DNA from: Methanolinea sp.
GTDB lineage: Archaea > Halobacteriota > Methanomicrobia > Methanomicrobiales > Methanospirillaceae
Assembly: GCA_016699325.1 (NCBI GenBank)
Contig: CP064971.1
Span: 1,426,001-1,490,000, forward strand
Direction of reading: 5' to 3'
Length of the DNA stretch: 64,000 nucleotides
How positions within the stretch are numbered: the first letter of the stretch is position 1; the number at the start of each line of letters is the position of its first letter. The notes below the pieces were generated by a model, which was not told the DNA's origin, searched no databases, and worked only from the letters and a program-made list of their open reading frames with translations. The position numbers and the translations under genes are program-made. Of this stretch, positions 25,053 through 33,698 are shown one piece after another.

Positions 25053-26018
25053 ATGACGATGGTACCGACCGATCCGGTTGTTCCACAGGAGAACGTTGCC
25101 GATCTCCTCGACGCGATGAGCAGGACAGGGTTTCAGGGGCGGAGGCTCGGGGAATCGTTCAAGATCTGGCAGGCGATGATCGGCGATCCCGATTGCACGA
25201 TCCTGCTGGGTCTTTCCGGTGCGATGATACCTGCTGGGATGCAGCGTTGCCTCATGACCCTGGCAGAGCGGCATTACATTGATGCAATTGTATCAACCGG
25301 AGCAAACATATTTCACGACCTCTGCGAACACTTCGGGATTCATCACTACCAGGGTCACCACCACGTGGATGACGGGGAGCTCTTCCGGCAGGGTATCGAC
25401 CGGATCTACGACATCTTCGCTTTTGAGGAGGAATTCAGGGGGATCGACGCACGGATTGCTTCGTTTGCCCGGGAGATAGCCCCTTTCTCCGGGTCATCGA
25501 CAGAATTCGTGAGGAAGCTGGGGGAGTTTGCCGCCAGGGAACAGCCGGAAGGAAAATCGCTGATCGCCACTTGCTTCAGGGAGGAGATCCCCGTGTTCGT
25601 CCCAGCACTTGCCGACTCTTCTATCGGTATCGGGCTCGTCATGGCCCGGAGGGATGGTGTGGCTGTGGATGTGGATCAGCTGGCCGATGCCGACCAGATA
25701 ACCCGATTCGTGGAAGGCGCGGCTACTACAGGTGTCATCTTCATCGGAGGTGGCGTGCCCAAGAATTTTATCCAGCAGACCCAGGTCATCGCCTCCATCC
25801 ACGAAGCCGGCCTGCACGGTCATGCATATGCCATCCAGTTCACCACTGATGCTCCCCACTGGGGAGGGCTCTCAGGTTGCACCTTCGAGGAAGCCATCTC
25901 CTGGGGGAAAGAGACGCTCGACTGCCCCAGAGTCCAGGTCTTCTGCGATGCCACCATCGCCCTCCCCCTGGTTACCTCGGCCCTGTTTGCCCGTGACGTG
26001 AAGAGGAAGAGAAAATGA
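25053..26018 (+). CDS. dys: Deoxyhypusine synthase
   Basis: 321 residues from ATG 25053 (a TTG three codons earlier is possible). It transfers the aminobutyl group of spermidine to a lysine of translation factor aIF5A, using NAD. Typical segments: LGLSGAMIPAGMQ, STGANIFHDL, HVDDGEL, and FIGGGVPKNFIQQ. The catalytic lysine is Lys286 in AISWGKETL, matching Lys329 of the human enzyme, and CDATIALPL follows as expected. aIF5A itself is not in the window. Confidence 0.93.
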   Translation: MTMVPTDPVVPQENVADLLDAMSRTGFQGRRLGESFKIWQAMIGDPDCTILLGLSGAMIPAGMQRCLMTLAERHYIDAIVSTGANIFHDLCEHFGIHHYQGHHHVDDGELFRQGIDRIYDIFAFEEEFRGIDARIASFAREIAPFSGSSTEFVRKLGEFAAREQPEGKSLIATCFREEIPVFVPALADSSIGIGLVMARRDGVAVDVDQLADADQITRFVEGAATTGVIFIGGGVPKNFIQQTQVIASIHEAGLHGHAYAIQFTTDAPHWGGLSGCTFEEAISWGKETLDCPRVQVFCDATIALPLVTSALFARDVKRKRK

Positions 26019-26044
26019 ACTTATTCCGGGTCCGCCCGGCGGAC

Positions 26045-26059
26045 TAACCCAAAGGGTTA
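26045..26059. promoter_or_regulatory. Perfect dyad TAACCC-AAA-GGGTTA before the superoperon
   Basis: A six-base inverted repeat with a three-base centre lies about 85 bases upstream of tRNA-Ser and 26 bases after the dys stop. It could be an operator, or part of a terminator for dys. Position suggests control of the ribosomal superoperon, but this is not proved by sequence. Confidence 0.35.
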
Positions 26060-26144
26060 ATAGCTGTCCATTCCAATAATGATGCACCATTCATGGAGTG
26101 GCATCACCAGGTGCTGCGAGTGTCGATACGACGCGAGTTTCTCT

Positions 26145-26229
26145 GTTGAGGTAGCCAAGCTAGGTATGGCGCAGGTTTGCTAAACCTGTGTCCCCCTGGG
26201 ACTCGAGGGTTCAAATCCCTCCCTCAGCG
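26145..26229 (+). tRNA. tRNA-Ser (anticodon GCT)
   Basis: 85 bases with acceptor stem GTTGAGG/CCTCAGC, anticodon loop TTGCTAA and T-arm GAGGGTTCAAATCCCTC. The long variable arm (about TGTCCCCCTGGGACT) is of class II, as expected for serine. It reads AGC/AGU codons. CCA is not encoded. It lies 28 bases before rps13, in the same direction. Confidence 0.92.
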
Positions 26230-26257
26230 CTCAAGAATCTCAGTCACGGAGGATTGG

Positions 26258-26710
26258 ATGGCTCAGGAAGAAGAGATCAGGTATTTCGTCAGGGTCAGCA
26301 ATACAGACCTTGACGGGACAAAGCCGGTCCACATTGCGCTGACCGGGATTTCCGGAGTGGGAATGCATACGGCTCAGGTTATTGCGACGCTGGCGAAGGT
26401 TGACGAGAAGGAACTGATGGGGCGCATCACTGATGAGGAAGCAGACCGCATCCGCGAAGTTGTAGGTTCCTACACATCACGGGTTCCCTCTTGGATGATG
26501 AACAGGCCGAAGGATGTCTATACCGGCGAACCGCGACACCTCTTCGGCAGCGATGTCTCTCTTTCGCGTGAAGAGGATGTCAACATCATGAGAAAGATAC
26601 GCTGTTACAAGGGTATCAGGCACGAGACCGGTCAGAAAGTACGAGGCCAGCGGACCAAATCCACTGGGAGGACCGGGCTTACGGTAGGTGTAAAGCGGAA
26701 GAAGGAATAA
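26258..26710 (+). CDS. rps13: Ribosomal protein uS13
   Basis: 150 residues, start ATG 26258 with CGGAGGAT just upstream. It binds 16S rRNA in the head of the small subunit and contacts the P-site tRNA. Family landmarks: HIALTGISGVGMHTAQVI near the N-terminus and the basic tail RKIRCYKGIRHETGQKVRGQ with RTKSTGR. First protein gene of the superoperon. Confidence 0.96.
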   Translation: MAQEEEIRYFVRVSNTDLDGTKPVHIALTGISGVGMHTAQVIATLAKVDEKELMGRITDEEADRIREVVGSYTSRVPSWMMNRPKDVYTGEPRHLFGSDVSLSREEDVNIMRKIRCYKGIRHETGQKVRGQRTKSTGRTGLTVGVKRKKE

Positions 26711-26723
26711 TCCAGGTGATTGC

Positions 26724-27269
26724 ATGGGATACCCGGGAAAGAACCATAAACAGTACCAGACACCCAAACGCCCATTTGAAAAGACGCGGATTGAGGAAGA
26801 GAACAAGATGGTCATCGAGTACGGGCTCCGGAACAAACGTGAGGTATGGAAGGCTCAGAGTTACCTTCGCCGCTACCGGAAAGCCGCCCGTGAAATACTT
26901 GCCCTCATGTCCGCCGGGACGGATCAGGAGCGGTTCGATGCCAAAAAAACCGAACTCATCGACCACATGCAGAGGATGGGATTGCTCGGTCCGGATGCAG
27001 ATATCGATGACGTGCTTGCGCTGAAAATTCCGCAGGCGCTCGAGCGGAGGCTTCAGACGCTGGTGTACCGTCATGGACTGGCTCGTTCACCGAAACAAGC
27101 GCGGCAGCTCATCACCCATGGGCACATCGCAATTTCCGGAAGGAGAGTAAACATACCCGGATACCGCGTGACACGGGCCGAAGAGAGCCAGATCTCGTAT
27201 TATGGACGATCGGTATTCACCGGCGCTGATCATGCCGAACGGGCACGGATCACGAGGGCAGGGAGATAA
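26724..27269 (+). CDS. rps4: Ribosomal protein uS4
   Basis: 181 residues, start ATG 26724, 13 bases after rps13. It nucleates 30S assembly on 16S rRNA. The S4 RNA-binding domain is clear: ERRLQTLVYRHGLARSPKQA, then ARQLITHGHIAISGRRVNIPGY. Length and the N-terminal YPGKNHKQYQTPKRPFEK fit archaeal S4. Confidence 0.96.
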   Translation: MGYPGKNHKQYQTPKRPFEKTRIEEENKMVIEYGLRNKREVWKAQSYLRRYRKAAREILALMSAGTDQERFDAKKTELIDHMQRMGLLGPDADIDDVLALKIPQALERRLQTLVYRHGLARSPKQARQLITHGHIAISGRRVNIPGYRVTRAEESQISYYGRSVFTGADHAERARITRAGR

Positions 27270-27271
27270 AC

Positions 27272-27667
27272 GTGGCGGCAGAGAAGGAAAAATGGGGTAT
27301 CGCCCACATCTATGCCTCGTTCAATAATACCATCATCACCATCACCGATCTATCCGGCGCCGAGACCATCACCAAGAGCAGCGGCGGCATGGTGGTCAAG
27401 CAGGATCGGAACGAAAGTTCCCCTTACGCCGCAATGCAGATGGCCTCGAATGTCGCTCAAACAGCGAGAGAGAAGGGTATCATGGGCGTGCATGTCAAGG
27501 TCCGTGCGCCGGGCCGCGGAAAACAACGGAGCCCCGGGCCTGGAGCACAGGCAGCCATCCGCGCCCTGGCCCGGGCCGGCATGAGGATCGGGAGGATCGA
27601 GGACGTCACTCCGGTCCCCCATGATTCAATCCGCGCCAAGGGCGGACGGCGGGGAAGGAGAGTCTGA
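27272..27667 (+). CDS. rps11: Ribosomal protein uS11
   Basis: 131 residues, GTG start two bases after the rps4 stop. Platform protein of the small subunit near the E site. Signatures: WGIAHIYASFNNTIITITDLSG and the conserved C-terminal EDVTPVPHDSIRAKGGRRGRRV region (quoted in part as TPVPHDSIRAKGG). Ends directly at the rpoD start codon. Confidence 0.96.
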   Translation: MAAEKEKWGIAHIYASFNNTIITITDLSGAETITKSSGGMVVKQDRNESSPYAAMQMASNVAQTAREKGIMGVHVKVRAPGRGKQRSPGPGAQAAIRALARAGMRIGRIEDVTPVPHDSIRAKGGRRGRRV

Positions 27668-28513
27668 ATGGAGATAGCATTCTCCGTCCTTGATGACCAG
27701 ATTGCCCGGTTCCGACTCGATGGAAGTAGCATAGCATTTGCTAACTCTCTCCGGAGGGCAATGATTGGAGAGGTCCCCTCACTGGCCATTGAGGATGTGA
27801 AAATCTACGATAATACGAGCGCGCTCTTCGATGAGATGCTTGCCCACCGCATCGGCCTGATCCCCCTCAGGACCGATGAAGGGTGCCTCATTCCCAGGGA
27901 CGTTTGCTCCTGCGGCGGAGTGGGATGCCCTTCCTGCAGTGTCCTCTTCACCATGAGCGTGGAAGGGCCCGGCGTGGTGACCTCAAAGGATCTCATCTCG
28001 CAGGACCAGCGGATCGGACCGGCCAGCCCAGATATCCCCATCGTCAAGCTCGTCAAGGATCAGAAAGTGGTGCTGGAAGCCCGCGCTGTTGTTTCCCGCG
28101 GGAGGGAGCACGCAAAGTGGCAACCCACTACAGCGTGCGGGTACAAGAACTACCCGGTCATCATAGTCAATGACCGGTGTGACGCCTGCGGGCAATGCGT
28201 GGAAGAATGCCCGCGGGAAATCCTCGAGATCAGGGGGGGGCGTGTGGCTGTTATCGAGGGGAGGCTCGAATCCTGCTCGCTCTGCCGCCTCTGTGAACGG
28301 GCATGCCTGAATACCGGGATCGGTGAGGAAGCCGGAATAACTGTCAGGAGCGACGAGTCCAGGTTCCTCTTCGTTGTTGAAGGGGACGGATCGTTCCCGG
28401 TGAAAAGCATCATCAGGCAGGGACTGGACTATCTCAGGGCACAGTCGCAGGAATTTTCAGCACAGATATCCGAGATTTTAGGAGAGACCCGGGATGAACA
28501 CCAGAAAGAGTAG
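27668..28513 (+). CDS. rpoD: RNA polymerase subunit Rpo3 (RpoD) with two Fe-S type motifs
   Basis: 281 residues, starting immediately after the rps11 stop. Alpha-like assembly subunit of archaeal RNA polymerase: SSIAFANSLRRAMIGEVPSL and MLAHRIGLIPLRTDE are the dimerisation and hybrid domain hallmarks. A ferredoxin-like insert has two CxxCxxCxxxC sets, Cys171/174/177/181 and Cys203/206/209/213, enough for two 4Fe-4S clusters. Many other archaea have one or none intact. An additional cysteine set (CSCGGVGCPSC, about 80-90) may hold a metal. The end overlaps rpl18e by 20 bases. Confidence 0.95.
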   Translation: MEIAFSVLDDQIARFRLDGSSIAFANSLRRAMIGEVPSLAIEDVKIYDNTSALFDEMLAHRIGLIPLRTDEGCLIPRDVCSCGGVGCPSCSVLFTMSVEGPGVVTSKDLISQDQRIGPASPDIPIVKLVKDQKVVLEARAVVSRGREHAKWQPTTACGYKNYPVIIVNDRCDACGQCVEECPREILEIRGGRVAVIEGRLESCSLCRLCERACLNTGIGEEAGITVRSDESRFLFVVEGDGSFPVKSIIRQGLDYLRAQSQEFSAQISEILGETRDEHQKE

Positions 28514-28862
28514 GAAGAGCAACCCCCGCCTCACCAGCCTCATCTCCCTCTTGAAGACCACCTCGAGGGAGAACGAGGTTAACATCTGGAGGGATATTGC
28601 CGACCGCCTTGAAGCCCCGGCCAGGAACTATGCCGAGGTCAATTTGAGTAAAATCAACCGGTATGCAAACAACGGAGAGATCATTATCGTCCCCGGTAAA
28701 GTGCTCGGCAGCGGGATGCTCCAGGTTCCCGTGAGGGTTGCGGCCCTGAACTTTTCCCAGGCTGCATCAGAGAAGATCCGGCAGGCTGACGGCGAATGCA
28801 TGACTATCGAGGATCTGATCACGACCAACCCGAAAGGGCGCAGGGTCAGGATACTGAGGTGA
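28494..28862 (+). CDS. rpl18e: Ribosomal protein eL18
   Basis: 122 residues. Large-subunit protein of archaea and eukaryotes. Features: SNPRLTSLISLLKTTSRE at the N-terminus and the central IIVPGKVLGSGML with VAALNFSQAA. The start overlaps the rpoD end by 20 bases in a different frame, so coupling is likely. Confidence 0.95.
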   Translation: MNTRKSRKSNPRLTSLISLLKTTSRENEVNIWRDIADRLEAPARNYAEVNLSKINRYANNGEIIIVPGKVLGSGMLQVPVRVAALNFSQAASEKIRQADGECMTIEDLITTNPKGRRVRILR

Positions 28863-28870
28863 GATCATAC

Positions 28871-29293
28871 ATGGTAACAGTGATCGATGGTGACGGGCTG
28901 CTTCTCGGCAGGGTTGCGAGCCTTGTAGCGAGACGGGCCCTCTCCGGAGAAGAGATCGCGATCATCAACGCTGAAAAGGTTGTAATCTCAGGAAGCCGGG
29001 CACAGGTTCTTGCGAACTATGACCATAAACGACAGCGTGGATCCCGCGAGGGAGGGCCATTCTTTCCGAGGCGTCCTGACCATATCGTGAAACGAACCAT
29101 CCGCGGGATGCTGCCTTACAAGCGTCCAATAGGAAGGGAGGCCCTCTCACGAGTTAAAGTCTACGTTGGGATCCCTCACCAGCTTGCAGGATTCGACCGG
29201 GAGATACCCGATGAGGCGCATATGGACCGGCTGAACACCCCGAAGTTCTTAACCGTCGGGGCAGTGAGTACCTTCCTGGGAGCCAAGTTCTAG
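28871..29293 (+). CDS. rpl13: Ribosomal protein uL13
   Basis: 140 residues from ATG 28871 (an upstream ATG at 28796 lies inside rpl18e and is rejected). Typical start VIDGDGLLLGRVASLVARR and central RPDHIVKRTIRGMLPYK; the archaeal form ends FLTVGAVSTFLGAKF. Part of the superoperon, nine bases after rpl18e. Confidence 0.95.
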   Translation: MVTVIDGDGLLLGRVASLVARRALSGEEIAIINAEKVVISGSRAQVLANYDHKRQRGSREGGPFFPRRPDHIVKRTIRGMLPYKRPIGREALSRVKVYVGIPHQLAGFDREIPDEAHMDRLNTPKFLTVGAVSTFLGAKF

Positions 29294-29306
29294 GAGAGGC
29301 GAGAGC

Positions 29307-29708
29307 ATGGTAAAGATAGTCAATACAAGCGGGAAGAGAAAGACGGCGATAGCCCGGGCGACATTCCGGCCGGGCAACGGCACTGTGAGGATCAATTCCG
29401 TCCCCCTCGAGGTCTACCCGAATGAGGTGGTCCGGATGAAAATCTCCGAGCCGCTTCTCCTGTTCCCCAGCGCCATCGATCAGATCGATGTGGCGATCGA
29501 TGTCAACGGCGGGGGTATCATGGGACAGGCCGAGGCTGTCCGCACAGCGCTGGCACGGGGTATCATCAGGTGGCACAACGATCCTCAAATCAAGGATCTC
29601 TTCCTGTCCTATGACAGGACCCTCCTGGTCAACGATTCGCGGCAAAAGGAGCCGAAGAAACCCCACGGCCGTGGTGCACGCAAGAAATTCCAAAAGTCTT
29701 ATCGTTGA
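29307..29708 (+). CDS. rps9: Ribosomal protein uS9
   Basis: 133 residues, start ATG 29307 with GGAGAGGCGAG upstream. Its basic tail reaches the P site. Signatures: NTSGKRKTAIARATFRPG and the C-terminal EPKKPHGRGARKKFQKSYR, which is the conserved family end. Next in line after rpl13. Confidence 0.95.
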   Translation: MVKIVNTSGKRKTAIARATFRPGNGTVRINSVPLEVYPNEVVRMKISEPLLLFPSAIDQIDVAIDVNGGGIMGQAEAVRTALARGIIRWHNDPQIKDLFLSYDRTLLVNDSRQKEPKKPHGRGARKKFQKSYR

Positions 29709-29740
29709 TATGACAAAATGAATTAGGAGATCGGACAGGT

Positions 29741-29929
29741 ATGATACCAGTGCGGTGTTTCACCTGCGGAAAGGTAATATCGATGGCATACGAGGAATTC
29801 AAGCGGCGCCGGGATACTGGCGAGGATCCGAAACGGATCCTTGACGATCTCGGCATGGAGCGATACTGCTGCCGCCGGATGTTATTGACCCACAAGGAGA
29901 TCATTGACGATCTCAATCCGTATCAGTGA
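29741..29929 (+). CDS. rpoN: RNA polymerase subunit Rpo10 (RpoN)
   Basis: 62 residues. Zinc-binding assembly subunit at the base of the polymerase. The atypical zinc motif is present: VRCFTCGKVIS near the N-terminus and RYCCRRMLLTH later (CxxC...CC). The stop codon ends one base before the tRNA-Pro acceptor stem begins. Confidence 0.96.
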   Translation: MIPVRCFTCGKVISMAYEEFKRRRDTGEDPKRILDDLGMERYCCRRMLLTHKEIIDDLNPYQ

Positions 29930-30004
29930 GGGGTCGTGGGGTAGCCTGGACTATCCTATGGCGTTCGGGACGCTGTGACCTGAGTTCGAATCTCAGCGAC
30001 CCCA
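29930..30004 (+). tRNA. tRNA-Pro (anticodon CGG)
   Basis: 75 bases; acceptor GGGGTCG/CGACCCC, discriminator A. The anticodon loop is TTCGGGA, anticodon CGG for CCG codons. T-arm CTGAGTTCGAATCTCAG. No CCA encoded. It starts on the base after the rpoN stop codon and lies 31 bases before rpoK. Confidence 0.92.
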
Positions 30005-30035
30005 TTCCAGTATCCATGGAGAATTTTGAGGTTAT

Positions 30036-30206
30036 ATGACAGAGTCGTACACCCGGTATGAGAGAGCCCGGATTATAGGCGCCCGCGCTCTGCAAATATC
30101 GATGGGTGCTCCCTTGCTTATCAGGACAACAAAAATCGATCCCCTTGAGATCGCGCTCGAAGAATTCCAGCACAACATCATCCCCATCACCGTAAAGAGG
30201 AAGTAG
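30036..30206 (+). CDS. rpoK: RNA polymerase subunit Rpo6 (RpoK)
   Basis: 56 residues, start ATG 30036 with TTGAGGT before it. Homologue of eukaryotic Rpb6 and bacterial omega, which stabilises the largest subunit. The short archaeal form has TRYERARIIGARALQISMGA and LLIRTTKIDPLEIALEEF, the family's two conserved blocks. It is too short for many gene finders. enolase starts six bases later. Confidence 0.95.
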   Translation: MTESYTRYERARIIGARALQISMGAPLLIRTTKIDPLEIALEEFQHNIIPITVKRK

Positions 30207-30212
30207 GATTCC

Positions 30213-31406
30213 ATGACCACCATCTGCGAGATCCAATTGCGAAAGATACTGGACAGCAGGGGGAATCCCACTGTTGAAGCAGACATCTATACCGAGAACG
30301 GGTTCGGCCGGGCTGCCGCTCCCAGCGGGGCCAGCACCGGGCTCTATGAGGCCAAGGTTGTGGAGCCGGACGTGGCGATTGGGTTTGCCATGCAGAACCT
30401 GATCCCGATCCTCATCGGGGAGGATGCCCGTGACCAGGCTGGAATCGATGAAAAGATCAGAGAGACAGACGGGACGCGCGATTTCTCCGTACTTGGCGCC
30501 AATGTCGCTGTCGCCGTCTCAATGGCCGCGGCAAAAGCAGCTGCTTCATCCCGGGGGATGGAGCTCTATGAATATCTTGGTGGGGTTTTTATCCCGTCCC
30601 TGCCCCTGCCGATCGGCAACGTGATCGGAGGCGGGGCCCATGCCGAGGGCGCAACCGAGATCCAGGAGTTCCTGGTGGTCGCTACTGGGGCATCAGGCCC
30701 GACCGAGGCGGTGTTCGCAAATGCCGCTGTGCACCGGGAGCTGAAAGCGCTGCTGAAGAGGGAGGGGAAATCATGCGGCAAGGGGGACGAGGGAGCCTGG
30801 GCTCCCCGGGTCACCGATGCCGAAGCTTTCGAACTGTTGAGCGAGGCGGTCGGGACCGTTTCCGAGAATCTCGATATCACCATCCGGATTGGCCTTGACG
30901 TTGCCGCAAGCCAGCTCTGGCAGGATAAAGGGATCTACCGGTACCGGGACCGCGTCTGCTCAACAGAGGAACAGATTGCATATATCTGCGAGCTCGTGGA
31001 CCGCTACGACCTGGTCTACGTGGAGGATCCTCTCCACGAAGAGGACTTTGCAGGCTTTGCCGAACTAACCTCCCAGGTTGGCGACCAGTGCCTGATCTGC
31101 GGTGACGATCTCTTCGTTACCACGACCTCCCGCATCCAGCAGGGCATCGAGCAGGAATCGGCGAACTGCGTCCTGATCAAGCCGAACCAGGTCGGTACGC
31201 TTACCGATACCTTTGAAGCTGTCCACCTCGCGCACACGAGCGGTATGCATACGGTCATGAGCCATCGATCAGGCGAGACAACCGACATGACCATCGCACA
31301 CCTGGCAACCGCGTTCCGGTGTATTTTCTTGAAGACCGGTGTTGTAGGGGGCGAAAGGACCGCAAAACTGAACGAACTCATACGAATCGAGGAACAGATA
31401 GCATGA
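30213..31406 (+). CDS. eno: Enolase
   Basis: 397 residues. Converts 2-phosphoglycerate and phosphoenolpyruvate in gluconeogenesis and glycolysis. Landmarks: KILDSRGNPTVEADI, PSGASTG, IGNVIGGGAHAEG (family GGxHA), YVEDPLHEED, CGDDLFVT, IKPNQVGT with the catalytic lysine and SHRSGETTD. It is somewhat shorter than the usual 420 or so. Stop overlaps rps2 start by four bases. Confidence 0.95.
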   Translation: MTTICEIQLRKILDSRGNPTVEADIYTENGFGRAAAPSGASTGLYEAKVVEPDVAIGFAMQNLIPILIGEDARDQAGIDEKIRETDGTRDFSVLGANVAVAVSMAAAKAAASSRGMELYEYLGGVFIPSLPLPIGNVIGGGAHAEGATEIQEFLVVATGASGPTEAVFANAAVHRELKALLKREGKSCGKGDEGAWAPRVTDAEAFELLSEAVGTVSENLDITIRIGLDVAASQLWQDKGIYRYRDRVCSTEEQIAYICELVDRYDLVYVEDPLHEEDFAGFAELTSQVGDQCLICGDDLFVTTTSRIQQGIEQESANCVLIKPNQVGTLTDTFEAVHLAHTSGMHTVMSHRSGETTDMTIAHLATAFRCIFLKTGVVGGERTAKLNELIRIEEQIA

Positions 31407-32011
31407 CCGAAAACGAGATGGAAATCCAACTGACTGAGCCCCTCGTCCCGGTGGAGGAATACCTCGCCGCCGGGGTGCACATCGGAACTCAACAGAAGAG
31501 CAAGGATATGAAACGGTTTATCTACCGGGTCCGGGGTGATGGCCTCTACATCCTTGACATCAGGGAGACTGACGATCGTATCAAGACCGCGGCCCGGTTC
31601 CTGAACCAGTTCGAACCGCCGAAGATCCTGGTAGTTACCTCCCGCCAGTATGGGCAGTACCCGGCAAAGAAGTTCGCCGAGACCATCGGGGGGACGGCAG
31701 CGACCGGGCGTTTTATCCCAGGAACGCTAACCAACCAGAACCTTGACGGTTACCTTGAACCGGGTGTCGTCGTGGTGACCGATCCCATCGGAGACTCCCA
31801 GGCAATCACCGAGGCAGTCCAAGCCAGCATTCCCATCGTAGCCCTCTGCGATACCAACAACATGACAAGCTACATCGACCTGGTCATCCCTACCAACAAC
31901 AAGGGCCGAAAAGCCCTTTCCATGGTGTACTATCTGCTCACCCGGGAGATACTTCGCCTCCGTGGTATCGGCACCTCCCTTACCGTTGAGGACTTCGAGA
32001 CCGAACTTTAA
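31403..32011 (+). CDS. rps2: Ribosomal protein uS2
   Basis: 202 residues, start ATG 31403 overlapping the eno stop. Small-subunit protein between head and body. Archaeal signatures: LAAGVHIGTQQKSKDM, then FIYRVRGDGLYILDI, GRFIPGTLTNQNL and a VTDPIGDSQAITEA block, with TNNMTSYIDLVIPTNNKGR toward the end. Confidence 0.96.
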   Translation: MTENEMEIQLTEPLVPVEEYLAAGVHIGTQQKSKDMKRFIYRVRGDGLYILDIRETDDRIKTAARFLNQFEPPKILVVTSRQYGQYPAKKFAETIGGTAATGRFIPGTLTNQNLDGYLEPGVVVVTDPIGDSQAITEAVQASIPIVALCDTNNMTSYIDLVIPTNNKGRKALSMVYYLLTREILRLRGIGTSLTVEDFETEL

Positions 32012-32037
32012 ATATCAGCAGGGAGAAGGGAGATCCG

Positions 32038-32826
32038 ATGAAGATCCGCACATGCGCAGTCGCAGGTGTGTTCTATCCGAGGGACCCCCATCACCTTGAA
32101 CAGGTGCTTGGGAAATTCTTCCACGGAAAGGAGACCGGTCTCGATGCCCGCGGAATTGTTGCCCCCCATGCCGGATACCCATACTCCGGGGAGGTTGCCG
32201 CATGGGCTTACAGTGCGATACCTGCTTCGTTTGCCGGGACGTTTATCCTGGTGGGGCCGAGCCACCGGGGATTCGGAACCTGCATCTCCCGCATTGCCTG
32301 GGAGACGCCGCTTGGGATCGTGGACATCGATCCGGAAATCGCAGATGCCCTCGATATCAAGATCGATGAGGTCTCGCACCTGGAGGAACATTCCCTAGAG
32401 GTGCAGGTACCATTCATCAAGTACAGGTTTCCCCGGACCCGGATTGTCCCCATCCTGATGGGTGACCAGGGCTATAAAAGCGCCAGCCTCCTTGCCGAGC
32501 GCGTGCTCGATGCTCTCAGGCGAACGAACCGCGATGATGTCCGGCTCATTGCCTCAAGCGATTTCTCCCATTACGTGCCCGCAGCACAAGCCAGGGAGAA
32601 CGACCGGTATGCCATCGCTGCTCTCGATGACCTGGACATCCCTGCGTTCTATCGCAGGGTCGCTGAAAGGGGCGTAAGCGCCTGCGGTGTCGGGCCAATC
32701 GCTGTGGTCTGCCTGGTCTGCAGGGCGCTTGGCGCCCGGAGGGGCCAGCTGCTCCACTACGCCACGAGCGGGGATGTGACCGGTGACCCTACGGTAGTGG
32801 GATATGGAGCCGTAGCGGTGATGTAA
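32038..32826 (+). CDS. MEMO1-family protein
   Basis: 262 residues. The family resembles extradiol dioxygenases and binds a metal; its archaeal function is unknown. Recognisable by CAVAGVFYPRDP at the N-terminus, VAPHAGYPYSGEVAAWAY, LVGPSHRG, ASSDFSHYVP, and a final ATSGDVTGDPTVVGYGAVA block (quoted in part as GDPTVVGYGAVA). Conserved His and Asp positions match the metal site. It typically lies beside mevalonate kinase in archaea, as here. Confidence 0.9.
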   Translation: MKIRTCAVAGVFYPRDPHHLEQVLGKFFHGKETGLDARGIVAPHAGYPYSGEVAAWAYSAIPASFAGTFILVGPSHRGFGTCISRIAWETPLGIVDIDPEIADALDIKIDEVSHLEEHSLEVQVPFIKYRFPRTRIVPILMGDQGYKSASLLAERVLDALRRTNRDDVRLIASSDFSHYVPAAQARENDRYAIAALDDLDIPAFYRRVAERGVSACGVGPIAVVCLVCRALGARRGQLLHYATSGDVTGDPTVVGYGAVAVM

Positions 32827-32828
32827 GG

Positions 32829-33698
32829 GTGGCGACGTGGAGTGCGCCAGGCAAGGTATTCCTGTTTGGCGAACATGCCGTGGTCTACGGTAAACCGGGC
32901 ATTGCCATGGCCATCAAACCGCGTGTCTTTGTAACAGTCAGGAAAAGCAGGGTGGCCCACCACGCCAAGTCGCCCTACATTGACAGCTGTTTCGACATGA
33001 TGGGTGTGCGGGGGAGCGTGTATGTTAACTCCCAGCTCGCCAGTTCGTCAGGGCTCGGATCGTCTGCGGCGGTCACCGTGGCTACGCTCGCCGCTATCAA
33101 CGATGAATTCGGTAAGAAGTGCCGGCCGGAGGAGATTGCAGATATGGCTTTTGCCATTGAAAAGAAGGTGCAGAAGGGACGGGCCAGCCCGACCGATACA
33201 ACTGTGTCAACGTTCGGAGGCCTGGTACTGATCACAGGGACGAAGAGACGGAGACTACCTCCCCAGAACTTCCAGCTGGTGGTGGGAAATTCCCTTGTCC
33301 AGCACAATACGGCAAAGATGTTGGAACAGGTGTCCGCACTCCGGCAGAAGAGCCCAGAGATCTGCAACCTGATTATTGACGCCATCGGGGAGATCACCCT
33401 CTCTGCAATGCGGCACCTCAACGATGTGAACAAACTGGGAGAGTACATGGACATGAACCATGCCCTTCTCGAGGCGCTGGGTGTGGGTCACCCCCAGCTT
33501 TCGCGATTGGTGCTGGCATCCCGTGCTGCAGGGGCCTATGGAGCCAAGCTAACCGGTGCCGGAGGCGGCGGGTGTATGATCGCCATCTGCCCCAAGCACC
33601 TGAAGAGCAGGGTGGCAGGAGCGATCGAGGCCTGCGACGCCCGTGCGTTTTCCACGAACATCGATACAGAAGGGGTCCGGAAGGAGAAGGATGCCTGA
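32829..33698 (+). CDS. mvk: Mevalonate kinase
   Basis: 289 residues, GTG start two bases after the previous stop. GHMP kinase that phosphorylates mevalonate, feeding archaeal lipid synthesis. Motif 1: PGKVFLFGEHAVVYG. Motif 2: SSGLGSSAAVTVA. Motif 3: KLTGAGGGGCMIA. Overlaps ipk by eight bases. Confidence 0.94.
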   Translation: MATWSAPGKVFLFGEHAVVYGKPGIAMAIKPRVFVTVRKSRVAHHAKSPYIDSCFDMMGVRGSVYVNSQLASSSGLGSSAAVTVATLAAINDEFGKKCRPEEIADMAFAIEKKVQKGRASPTDTTVSTFGGLVLITGTKRRRLPPQNFQLVVGNSLVQHNTAKMLEQVSALRQKSPEICNLIIDAIGEITLSAMRHLNDVNKLGEYMDMNHALLEALGVGHPQLSRLVLASRAAGAYGAKLTGAGGGGCMIAICPKHLKSRVAGAIEACDARAFSTNIDTEGVRKEKDA

